Made by a program: the position numbers and the translations under genes
Notes under the pieces: generated by a model
The model's input: only the letters and a program-made list of their open reading frames with translations
Databases searched by the model: none
What the model was told of the DNA's origin: nothing
Origin: CAYTYX01 sp964442325
Lineage (GTDB): Bacteria > Patescibacteriota > Saccharimonadia > Saccharimonadales > UBA10212
Assembly (NCBI GenBank): GCA_964442325.1
Contig: CAYTYX010000026.1
Span: 1 to 6,026 of the forward strand
DNA: 6,026 bases
Reading direction: 5' to 3'
Shown: positions 1 through 4,599 of the stretch, in pieces
Layout of the letters: every line of letters starts with the position of its first letter
Position numbering within the stretch: position 1 is the stretch's first letter

Positions 1-312
1 GAGAATGTAATGATAACCGCCAGCTTGGTCACGTATCAAGGCAATGCGGGCGCTGCGGTTAGGGTCATATTCGATTTGCTCGACTACCGCTGAAGTGCCT
101 AGGGCCAGCTTAAAATTCAAAAGACGATAATAACGACGTACACCACCGCCGCGGTGACGAGTAGTAATTCGGCCCTGGTTATTGCGACCAACCGCGCCTT
201 TTTTAATCTTTAGCAAGCTCTTGCGCGGCTTAGCGGCAGTTATGCCTGAGAAGTCCTGCGTGGTCATACCGCGCTGGGCTGGTGTTGTCGGGTTTAATGC
301 TCTAATAGCCAC
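1..312 (-). CDS. rplB: 50S ribosomal protein L2 (uL2), N-terminal 104 codons, cut by window edge
   Basis: L2 binds 23S rRNA domain IV and helps join the subunits and shape the peptidyl transferase centre. The frame starts at GTG (312-310) and stays open to base 1, giving 104 of the usual ~275 residues, so the peptidyl-transferase-proximal C-terminal part lies outside the window. Visible family signatures are the start MAIRALNPTTPAQRG, the KPRKSLLK basic stretch, the GRNNQGRITTRHRGGG core motif, and EYDPNRSARIAL. The GTG start shares its G with the rplW stop codon (TAGTG, 314-310). A good Shine-Dalgarno AAGGAG (326-321) lies inside the end of rplW with 8 nt of spacing, which fixes the start. 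Translation is probably coupled to rplW. Identification is secure; only the remainder is unseen. Confidence 0.96.
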   Translation of the reverse strand, partial: MAIRALNPTTPAQRGMTTQDFSGITAAKPRKSLLKIKKGAVGRNNQGRITTRHRGGGVRRYYRLLNFKLALGTSAVVEQIEYDPNRSARIALIRDQAGGYHYIL

Positions 313-671
313 TACTTGGTCTCCTTAGCAGCCTTTTTGGCTGTTTTAGGCTTGTCTTCGTGATCATGGTCGTGAGCTTCTTCGGCGTTTAGGCTATCAA
401 AAATTGGCAGCTTGTGACCATCCTTAAGAGATACATAGGCACGCTTTGTGTCTGGCCGTTGGCCGATTATATTGCGGCTGCGCGCGCCAAGACCGCGTTT
501 GAGTTTTCCTTGCAGGCGAGCCGAGCGTACGCCAGCAACTTCTACCGAGTACTGCAGCTCAATCGCTTGTTTAACCTGCAACTTATTAACGTCTTGCGGC
601 ACCTCAAACATATATGTACCAGCGTGGCTTAGGTTGTGCGCCTTCTCGCTCAAGATTGGTCTGATTGCCAT
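312..671 (-). CDS. rplW: 50S ribosomal protein L23 (uL23) with acidic/His C-terminal tail
   Basis: L23 sits at the polypeptide exit tunnel and is the docking point for trigger factor and SRP in bacteria. The 119-residue reading starts at ATG 671, MAIRPILSEKAHNLSHAG, the normal L23 opening. An upstream in-frame TTG at 716 would add 15 residues and overlap rplD, so I rejected it. Family marks are RPILSEKA (3-11), the Y/F-V-rich strand TYMFEVP (19-25), VNKLQVKQAIE (28-38), and the basic loop KLKRGLGARSR (56-66). Bacterial L23 is usually about 95-100 aa. Here residues about 97-119 form an extra tail with HDHDHED (100-106) followed by a Lys/Ala-rich end. It lies 4 nt after the rplD stop and overlaps the rplB start by 1 nt. 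Its own Shine-Dalgarno is poor, so coupling to rplD is likely. Confidence 0.95.
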   Translation of the reverse strand: MAIRPILSEKAHNLSHAGTYMFEVPQDVNKLQVKQAIELQYSVEVAGVRSARLQGKLKRGLGARSRNIIGQRPDTKRAYVSLKDGHKLPIFDSLNAEEAHDHDHEDKPKTAKKAAKETK

Positions 672-675
672 AGCC

Positions 676-1317
676 CTACTCACTCTTGCCTCCCAGCCAC
701 TGGTGAATGGCTTCAAGCGCTTTGCGGTTAATCACAATGTGGTCAGCATTTAAAATGTCGTAGACGCTTAGGTAGACAGCCTGCACCACTTTAACTTCGG
801 ATAGATTGCGAACAGTTCGCTCGGCTGGCGTATTTTTATTGTCTAAAACGAGTAAAATATTACCTTCGGCGGAGATTTTGCTAAGCAGCTTAGCGGCTGA
901 GCTGGTCTTGGGCTCAGTTGGCGCAAAATCTTCAACAATTATTAGCTTGCCAGCGCTGCTGGCTAGACTCAAAGCTTGGCGCAAGGCTTGGCGTTTGGCA
1001 GTTGTACTTAAACGGCGGGAATAGTTCTCGTCACCGGTTGGGCCAAAAGTAATGCCGCCGCCACGCCACAGCGGGCTACGGGTACTGCCGGCTCGGGCGC
1101 GGCCGGTACCTTTTTGGCGGTATGGCTTACGACCACCACCGCGGACTTCACCGCGTTTTAGGGTTTGGGCTAAATTAGCTCTTCCATTGGCCAAATAGGC
1201 CAGGTAGGCATCTTTTAGCAACTGGTGGTCGCTAACCTCAACACCAAACACAGCTTTGTCGAGTTTTGCTGGGATAGTAGCTTTGACTCCGGTCTTGGTA
1301 AAAGTGGCTACGCTCAT
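676..1317 (-). CDS. rplD: 50S ribosomal protein L4 (uL4)
   Basis: L4 is an early-assembly 50S protein whose long loop lines the exit tunnel; in E. coli it also represses the S10 operon. The diagnostic extended loop is present at about residues 58-90: VRGGGRKPYRQKGTGRARAG, then STRSPLWRGGG and ITFGP. The globular part with LIIVEDF, LLVLD and the C-terminal D-HIVINRKALE segment matches the family, and 213 aa is close to the usual ~200. I chose ATG 1317 rather than GTG 1326. The ATG has AGGGG 8 nt upstream (inside the end of rplC), and the reading then follows the rplC TAA by one base (TAAAATG). The GTG would directly abut the Shine-Dalgarno. The stop is TAG. Whether this L4 has any autoregulatory role is unknown; no E. 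coli-like S10 leader is visible before rplC. Confidence 0.96.
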   Translation of the reverse strand: MSVATFTKTGVKATIPAKLDKAVFGVEVSDHQLLKDAYLAYLANGRANLAQTLKRGEVRGGGRKPYRQKGTGRARAGSTRSPLWRGGGITFGPTGDENYSRRLSTTAKRQALRQALSLASSAGKLIIVEDFAPTEPKTSSAAKLLSKISAEGNILLVLDNKNTPAERTVRNLSEVKVVQAVYLSVYDILNADHIVINRKALEAIHQWLGGKSE

Positions 1318-1318
1318 T

Positions 1319-1930
1319 TTAAGCACCCCTCACTAACACTACGGCCTTACGGGGACCGGGGACTGCGCCGGTTACGCCGATAACGCCGAGTTCTTTATCC
1401 ACTAAAGCAACTTTCAAATTCTTTACACTAACCTGGACGTGGCCCATCTGACCGGCCATACGCTTGCCTTTAATAACTTTTTGGGGGTACATCGAGCCGA
1501 TTGAGCCCGGGCGGCGATAGCTGCGGCCACCGTGAGTCTTGCGACCACGTTTAAAGTTATGGCGCTTGATAGTGCCGGCCCAGCCCTTACCCTTGCTGGT
1601 AGCTGTTACCTTAACTAGATCGCCAACTTCAAAAATGTCGACCTCGAGTTGAGAGCCGACGTCTAAGCCTTCGGGGGCATCACCAATAATGCGGAACTCA
1701 CGAATCAGTTTGGGCTGAACTTTAGAATTCTTGAGGTGGCCAAGCAGGGCCTTGCCTAATTTCTTGCCGTCTTCGGCCCCTAACTGGATGGCTTCATAGC
1801 CGTCTTTTTCGGTAGTTTTTATTTGAGTTACAGTGTTGGGCTTAGCTGAAAGCAGCGTAACAGCAGCAAGCACGCCATCTTCGCGGATGACGCTGGCCAT
1901 ACCTAGCTTGCGAGTAATTAATGCTTTCAC
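1319..1930 (-). CDS. rplC: 50S ribosomal protein L3 (uL3)
   Basis: L3 is one of the first proteins in 50S assembly, and its central extension reaches the peptidyl transferase centre. The 203-residue frame begins at GTG 1930 with MKALITRKLGMASV (the family start) and contains the typical block at about 108-165: VTATSKGKGWAGTIKRHNF, GRKTHGGRSYRRPGSIG, then KGKRMAGQMG. It ends with VPGPRKAVVLVRGA. The loop after GSIG reads SMYPQKV (145-152), so the glutamine that PrmB methylates in E. coli L3 appears replaced by Ser here (my alignment by eye). The Shine-Dalgarno is weak (AGAAAG, 7 nt before GTG). This is the first gene of the second ribosomal transcription unit; in most bacteria it follows rpsJ directly, but here it is 1026 nt away. 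Confidence 0.96.
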   Translation of the reverse strand: MKALITRKLGMASVIREDGVLAAVTLLSAKPNTVTQIKTTEKDGYEAIQLGAEDGKKLGKALLGHLKNSKVQPKLIREFRIIGDAPEGLDVGSQLEVDIFEVGDLVKVTATSKGKGWAGTIKRHNFKRGRKTHGGRSYRRPGSIGSMYPQKVIKGKRMAGQMGHVQVSVKNLKVALVDKELGVIGVTGAVPGPRKAVVLVRGA

Positions 1931-2003
1931 GCGTTGTCTTTCTAAGTTGATATGTGTTCAACATAGTATTTTTGTAACCCGAGCCAAAGCCCTAGTTGCT
2001 GAC

Positions 2004-2033
2004 AGATTAGCATATAATGCTTACTCCGGTCAA
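2004..2033 (-). promoter_or_regulatory. Candidate promoter for rplC-rplD-rplW-rplB
   Basis: On the minus strand TTGACC (2033-2028, five of six bases match the -35 consensus) is followed after 18 nt by TAATCT (2009-2004). That hexamer keeps the key T, A and final T of a -10 box, and TGC precedes it as an extended -10. Initiation would be near 1997, giving a leader of about 67 nt before the GTG of rplC. A promoter is needed here because rpsJ ends in a terminator. The -10 match is only moderate, so confidence is limited. A weak dyad TATGT/ACATA (1951-1965) lies in the leader and may be chance. Confidence 0.5.
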
Positions 2034-2073
2034 GCCGAGGTTATTGTTACAACTATCTCATAAAAATCATAGC

Positions 2074-2102
2074 TAGACCATACTTTTTGTGTATGGTAAA
2101 AT
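2074..2102 (+). promoter_or_regulatory. Candidate plus-strand promoter with dyad-symmetric spacer
   Basis: TAGACC (2074-2079, four of six -35 matches) and TAAAAT (2097-2102, five of six -10 matches) are separated by 17 nt. The -10 is preceded by TGG, an extended -10. Start would be near 2109, about 83 nt before the TTG of the membrane-protein gene. A perfect 7-bp inverted repeat, ACCATAC (2077-2083) and GTATGGT (2091-2097) with a 7-nt centre, fills the spacer and touches both boxes, a usual place for a repressor operator. The promoter lies outside the inverted-repeat-bounded element, so it would be a host-side sequence reading into it. Function is inferred from sequence only. Confidence 0.45.
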
Positions 2103-2147
2103 ATAGGCTTCCAACTTCGCTAAATTATAAAGCGTTTGCTTGGATGA

Positions 2148-2152
2148 ATTTT
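2148..2152. repeat. Left 5-bp direct repeat ATTTT (possible target-site duplication)
   Basis: ATTTT directly abuts the outer end of the left 13-bp inverted repeat and is matched by ATTTT at 2890-2894 next to the right one. Five bases of AT-rich sequence can match by chance. The support comes from exact placement at both ends of the inverted repeats. Confidence 0.5.
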
Positions 2153-2165
2153 TGACAAGCAGAAC
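2153..2165 (+). repeat. Left terminal inverted repeat
   Basis: TGACAAGCAGAAC; perfect reverse complement of 2877-2889. The match extends one base outward (T2152 with A2890), but that base also belongs to the ATTTT direct repeat. The left end lies 26 nt upstream of the membrane gene's start codon. Confidence 0.7.
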
Positions 2166-2178
2166 TAAAATGACCAAC

Positions 2179-2185
2179 AAGGAGG
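2179..2185 (+). promoter_or_regulatory. Strong Shine-Dalgarno for the plus-strand membrane gene
   Basis: AAGGAGG lies 6 nt before TTG at 2192. It is the best ribosome binding site in the window and decides the TTG start, since no in-frame ATG lies upstream within the element. Confidence 0.8.
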
Positions 2186-2191
2186 ATAACC

Positions 2192-2809
2192 TTGAAGTGG
2201 TTGAAGATAGCTACTGATGGCGTCGCGTCTTTCGCGCTCCTTCAGCTGTACATCATGGCCTGCGTCGTTCTTGCTCCGCCCTACGGGTGGGCTGCGCTCG
2301 CACTGTGGGCCAGTGCCGGAATCATCGTCGCTGAAAGACGTAGCTGGCGTTGGTACAAAGAAGGAAAGTGGTTCTCGATCAGCCTCGCGCTGGTGAGAGC
2401 AATCATCTTCCCTCTGGCCATCGCCAGCGAGAATGCAACGGTCAAGGTGTACTACTACATCGCGCTAGGCCTGTACCGCACAGCAGCCTCAAGCTCGTTC
2501 GAGTGGCTCGGCCAGCTCTATACGAAGAAGTGGAGCGAACGGATTACCCTCGGCCGCTACAAGCTCTGGTGTCTTTTCTGGGACGCCATCGGCCTAACGG
2601 CCATATTCGCCTGGTTGACGATCAGCTGGCCATTCAAGCTCTGGAGATTCCTACGGAACCTAAGAGCTCAGCTGAATTCCCCAAGAAGAGGACACCCGAT
2701 GTCGCATGAAACGAGATTCGTTTTGACCATTCTCGCTCTCTTCATCTTCGCGATTGCGCTCAGCGTCGTGTTGCACCACGTCATCGCACCCTGGCACATG
2801 CTCAATTGA
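2192..2809 (+). CDS. Unrecognised multi-pass membrane protein, 205 aa, on the opposite strand
   Basis: I do not recognise the family. Hydrophobic stretches, likely membrane helices, lie at about residues 10-28, 32-47, 61-79, 126-148 and 176-198; 84-95 (VKVYYYIALGLY) is a weaker one. Between them are basic, Trp-rich loops (ERRSWRWYKEGKW 48-60; KLWRFLRNLRAQ 149-160). There are only two cysteines (24, 127) and no catalytic or nucleotide-binding motif, so a structural, immunity, superinfection or transport-accessory role cannot be told apart. The start is TTG behind AAGGAGG; the stop is TGA, the only TGA stop in the window. Codon use is strongly C/G-ending: Phe TTC 11/11, Tyr TAC 8/9, Lys AAG 8/9, Ile ATC 12/17, against Ile ATC 5/12 and Phe TTC 1/3 in rplC. 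With the flanking inverted repeats this suggests acquisition from outside. It is convergent with rpsJ and divergent from rplC. A possible internal start at Met170 has its own GAGGA site. Confidence 0.8.
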   Translation: MKWLKIATDGVASFALLQLYIMACVVLAPPYGWAALALWASAGIIVAERRSWRWYKEGKWFSISLALVRAIIFPLAIASENATVKVYYYIALGLYRTAASSSFEWLGQLYTKKWSERITLGRYKLWCLFWDAIGLTAIFAWLTISWPFKLWRFLRNLRAQLNSPRRGHPMSHETRFVLTILALFIFAIALSVVLHHVIAPWHMLN

Positions 2810-2827
2810 GCCCGATCCACGAGTCAA

Positions 2828-2856
2828 AGGCGGTGGCTGAAAGTTGGTCACCGCCT
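2828..2856 (+). other. Stem-loop downstream of the membrane gene, inside the element
   Basis: AGGCGGTG (2828-2835) pairs perfectly with CACCGCCT (2849-2856) around a 13-nt loop, starting 19 nt after the TGA stop. No run of T follows on either strand, so it is not a standard intrinsic terminator. It could protect the 3' end of the passenger mRNA or be a remnant terminator. Confidence 0.5.
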
Positions 2857-2876
2857 AGCGCCATCGGTTCTAAAAG

Positions 2877-2889
2877 GTTCTGCTTGTCA
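2877..2889 (-). repeat. Right terminal inverted repeat
   Basis: GTTCTGCTTGTCA on the plus strand, the exact reverse complement of 2153-2165. It lies 67 nt after the membrane-gene stop and 21 nt before the rpsJ terminator, so the terminator is outside the element. Confidence 0.7.
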
Positions 2890-2894
2890 ATTTT
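2890..2894. repeat. Right 5-bp direct repeat ATTTT (possible target-site duplication)
   Basis: It matches 2148-2152 in the same orientation and abuts the right inverted repeat. The base beyond it on the right is C; the left copy is preceded by A. The duplication is therefore exactly 5 bp. Confidence 0.5.
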
Positions 2895-2910
2895 CTAGAG
2901 CTTATAAACC

Positions 2911-2936
2911 AAAAACCACCGGAGACGGTGGTTTTT
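2911..2936. terminator. Bidirectional intrinsic terminator between rpsJ and the membrane gene
   Basis: The core stem CCACCG (2916-2921) / CGGTGG (2926-2931) has a 4-nt loop (GAGA on plus). It is extended by AAAAA (2911-2915) pairing with TTTTT (2932-2936). Plus-strand transcripts end in six U and minus-strand transcripts in five U, so it can stop both the tuf-rpsJ message (20 nt after the rpsJ stop) and the convergent membrane-gene message. This separates rpsJ from rplC at the level of transcription. Confidence 0.9.
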
Positions 2937-2956
2937 TAGTGGCTTTATATCTAGAC

Positions 2957-3286
2957 CTACATTTTGATTTCGGCGTCGCAGCCGGCTGGCAAAGACAGGT
3001 TCATCAGACTGTCGATAGTCTTTGGCGTTGGGTCGCTGATATCAATCAGGCGCTTATGAACACGCATCTCGAACTGCTCGCGGCCCTTTTTGTAGACAAA
3101 TGGACTTTTAACTACCGTGAATGTGCTCTTACGAGTAGGCAGCGGGATCGGACCGGCAATTTTGGCACCGGTTCGCAGGGCTGTGTCTACAATTTGCTTG
3201 GCAGATTGGTCTATGACCTTGTGATCATAGGCCTTAAGGCGGATTCGGATCCGCTGTTTTATTTCAGGTTCTTTGGTTTCTGGCAT
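2957..3286 (-). CDS. rpsJ: 30S ribosomal protein S10 (uS10)
   Basis: S10 belongs to the 30S head and, as NusE, is also a partner of NusB in antitermination. The 109-aa frame has the family marks RIRIRLKAYDHKVIDQSAKQ (12-31), the loop GPIPLPTRKSTFTVVKSPFV, then the E-F-MRVHKRLIDI block and a PKTIDSLMNLSLPAG ending. It is about 6 residues longer than E. coli S10 because of an N-terminal MPETKEPE stretch. The gene starts 8 nt after the tuf TAA with no clear Shine-Dalgarno, so translation probably depends on coupling to tuf. The stop is TAG. Normally it heads the S10 operon; here it is the last gene of the fusA-tuf unit. Confidence 0.96.
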   Translation of the reverse strand: MPETKEPEIKQRIRIRLKAYDHKVIDQSAKQIVDTALRTGAKIAGPIPLPTRKSTFTVVKSPFVYKKGREQFEMRVHKRLIDISDPTPKTIDSLMNLSLPAGCDAEIKM

Positions 3287-3294
3287 TTAGGGTC

Positions 3295-4476
3295 TTATTT
3301 GGTAACTTTGGTGACTACACCGGCGCCGACGGTCTTGCCGCCTTCGCGAATAGCAAAGCGCAAACCTTGCTCCATGGCGATTGGGGCTAGCAGCTTGACC
3401 TTAAAGGTTACAGTGTCGCCGGGCATCACCATTTCTTTGTCGGCTGGAAGTTCAACTTCGCCAGTTACGTCGGTAGTTCGGAAGTAGAATTGTGGCTTGT
3501 AGCCCTTAAAGAACGGTGTGTGACGACCGCCTTCCTCTTTGGTTAGGATGTAGACTTCGCTGTCGAACTCAGTGTGCGGAGTAATAGTACCGGGCTTGGC
3601 CAAAACTTGACCGCGCTCGATGTCGTCGCGCTCAATACCTCGCAACAGGATGCCAACGTTGTCACCTGCTTGGCCTTGGTCAAGGTTTTTCTTGAACATT
3701 TCAACGCCGGTTACAACCGTTTTCTTGGTTGGGCGAATGCCAACGATTTCGACTTCTTCGTTAACCTTAACTACGCCGGTTTCAACACGACCTGTAGCAA
3801 CCGTGCCACGGCCTTTGATAGAGAACACGTCTTCGATAGGCATCAGAAATGGCTTGTCGAGTTCACGGACTGGTTCTGGAATGTAGTCGTCCATAGCCTT
3901 GACTAGTTCCATAACAGCGTCTTCGTTGGCAGCATCGCCTTCCAGCGCTTTGGTGGCAGAGCCACGGATGATTGGAGCGTCTTTGTCGTACTCGTACTTG
4001 GCGAGTAGTTCGCGGACTTCTTCTTCCACCAGGTCAACCAGTTCAGCGTCGGCTAAGTCCATCTTGTTTAAGAAGACTAGGATTTTAGGCACACCAACCT
4101 GCTTAGCAAGCAATACGTGCTCGCGAGTTTGGGGCATTGGACCATCAGCCGCAGACACAACCAAAATAGCACCATCAATCTGGGCAGCGCCGGTAATCAT
4201 GTTCTTAACGTAGTCGGCGTGGCCGGGCATATCAACGTGAGCGTAGTGGCGCTTTTCGCTCTCGTACTCTTGGTGAGACGTAGCAATGGTAATACCACGA
4301 GCCCGCTCTTCTGGAGCGTTGTCAATCTCGTCGTACTTAACTGGCTTGTTGATATCGCTAGGAAGTTTCTTAGCGAGTACCGCGGTAATAGCGGCGGTTA
4401 GAGTAGTTTTACCGTGGTCGACGTGACCCATAGTTCCTACGTTGACGTGCGGTTTGCTGCGATCAAAATCTGCCAT
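3295..4476 (-). CDS. tuf: Elongation factor Tu
   Basis: EF-Tu is the GTPase that delivers aminoacyl-tRNA to the ribosomal A site. The full 393 aa (same as the mature E. coli protein) shows the P-loop GHVDHGKT (17-24), switch I APEERARGITI (54-64), G3 motif DMPGH (82-86), NKMD (137-140) and SATKALEG (173-180). Domains 2 and 3 follow: VFSIKGRGTVATGRVE (217-232), GGRHTPFFKGYKPQFYFRTTDVTG (316-339, in two runs) and LRFAIREGGKTVGAG (372-386). Two motif positions differ from E. coli: Met in place of Cys in D-C-P-G-H, and SAT in place of SAL. The catalytic His (86) is kept. The start ATG has AGGAG 7 nt upstream. It follows orf129 by 123 nt with its own promoter and precedes rpsJ by 8 nt. Confidence 0.98.
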   Translation of the reverse strand: MADFDRSKPHVNVGTMGHVDHGKTTLTAAITAVLAKKLPSDINKPVKYDEIDNAPEERARGITIATSHQEYESEKRHYAHVDMPGHADYVKNMITGAAQIDGAILVVSAADGPMPQTREHVLLAKQVGVPKILVFLNKMDLADAELVDLVEEEVRELLAKYEYDKDAPIIRGSATKALEGDAANEDAVMELVKAMDDYIPEPVRELDKPFLMPIEDVFSIKGRGTVATGRVETGVVKVNEEVEIVGIRPTKKTVVTGVEMFKKNLDQGQAGDNVGILLRGIERDDIERGQVLAKPGTITPHTEFDSEVYILTKEEGGRHTPFFKGYKPQFYFRTTDVTGEVELPADKEMVMPGDTVTFKVKLLAPIAMEQGLRFAIREGGKTVGAGVVTKVTK

Positions 4477-4483
4477 TTAGATT

Positions 4484-4488
4484 CTCCT
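4484..4488 (-). promoter_or_regulatory. Shine-Dalgarno of tuf
   Basis: AGGAG on the minus strand, 7 nt before ATG 4476. It is the clearest ribosome binding site among the leaders of the minus-strand genes, as expected for a highly made protein. Confidence 0.85.
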
Positions 4489-4508
4489 AATCTGATTAAA
4501 ATAATTTT

Positions 4509-4536
4509 GCGCAAGTTAGCAATACCCACCTTGCGC
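4509..4536 (-). promoter_or_regulatory. Stem-loop at the predicted 5' end of the tuf mRNA
   Basis: Perfect 7-bp stem GCGCAAG / CTTGCGC (4509-4515 with 4530-4536) around a 14-nt loop. With transcription starting near 4542, the stem begins about 6 nt into the transcript and ends about 20 nt before the Shine-Dalgarno. It is followed by an A/T-rich stretch without a clean U run, so a terminator is unlikely. A 5'-end mRNA-protecting hairpin or a regulatory site is the simplest reading. Confidence 0.55.
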
Positions 4537-4548
4537 GAATATGTGCTT

Positions 4549-4578
4549 ATTATAAGGTAATGCTAACCTGTTTGTAAA
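4549..4578 (-). promoter_or_regulatory. Promoter of tuf (and rpsJ)
   Basis: On the minus strand TTTACA (4578-4573, five of six -35 matches) and TATAAT (4554-4549, perfect -10) are separated by 18 nt. Initiation would be near 4542, 65 nt before the tuf ATG. This gives tuf-rpsJ expression independent of fusA, while read-through from fusA-orf129 remains possible because no terminator is seen after orf129. Confidence 0.8.
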
Positions 4579-4599
4579 GGGTTTTAGGATAAAGATGTC

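Larger units (their letters stand above)
2153..2889. mobile_element. 737-bp transposon-like unit bounded by 13-bp inverted repeats, carrying one membrane gene
   Basis: Perfect terminal inverted repeats TGACAAGCAGAAC (2153-2165) and its reverse complement (2877-2889) enclose the plus-strand gene at 2192-2809. The outer flanks carry the same 5-bp word ATTTT on both sides. The ends have the TG...CA form common to many DDE-type elements. Inside there is no transposase or recombinase; the only gene is a hydrophobic protein with codon use unlike the ribosomal genes. If real, it is a non-autonomous element that would need a transposase in trans. Removing it with one ATTTT copy would shorten the rpsJ-rplC spacer from 1026 to 284 nt and leave the rpsJ terminator and rplC promoter intact. 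I cannot assign a family. A chance 13-14-bp inverted match across these two intergenic stretches is of order one in a thousand on a rough uniform-base estimate. Confidence 0.6.

Noticed and set aside
672..716. TTG start at 716 for rplW
   Set aside because: Adds 15 residues not seen in L23 and overlaps rplD; ATG 671 gives the normal family N-terminus.
1318..1326. GTG start at 1326 for rplD
   Set aside because: It abuts the AGGGG ribosome site and overlaps rplC; ATG 1317 has correct spacing.
2013..2018. Perfect TATAAT on the plus strand
   Set aside because: No -35 at 16-18 nt upstream and no TG extension; it is part of the GCATATAATGC sequence in the spacer of the rplC promoter.
2152..2171. 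TTGACA in the left inverted repeat with TAAAAT downstream as a promoter
   Set aside because: Spacing is only 8 nt, far too short for sigma70-type recognition.
2170..2217. Short ATG frame of 15 codons (MTNKEDNLEVVEDSY) overlapping the membrane-gene start, a possible leader peptide
   Set aside because: No Shine-Dalgarno before it, and its ATG lies only 22 nt before the strong-site TTG; likely chance.
2350..2709. Plus-strand 119-codon open frame inside the membrane-protein gene
   Set aside because: It is out of frame with a gene that has a strong Shine-Dalgarno and coherent membrane segments; no ribosome site and no recognisable domains.
2828..2889. Integron attC-like site at the right end of the element
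   Set aside because: The core GTTRRRY/RYYYAAC pair is not present; the repeat reads GTTCTGC.
2939..3487. Plus-strand 182-codon frame over rpsJ and the tuf end
   Set aside because: Antisense shadow of two certain genes.
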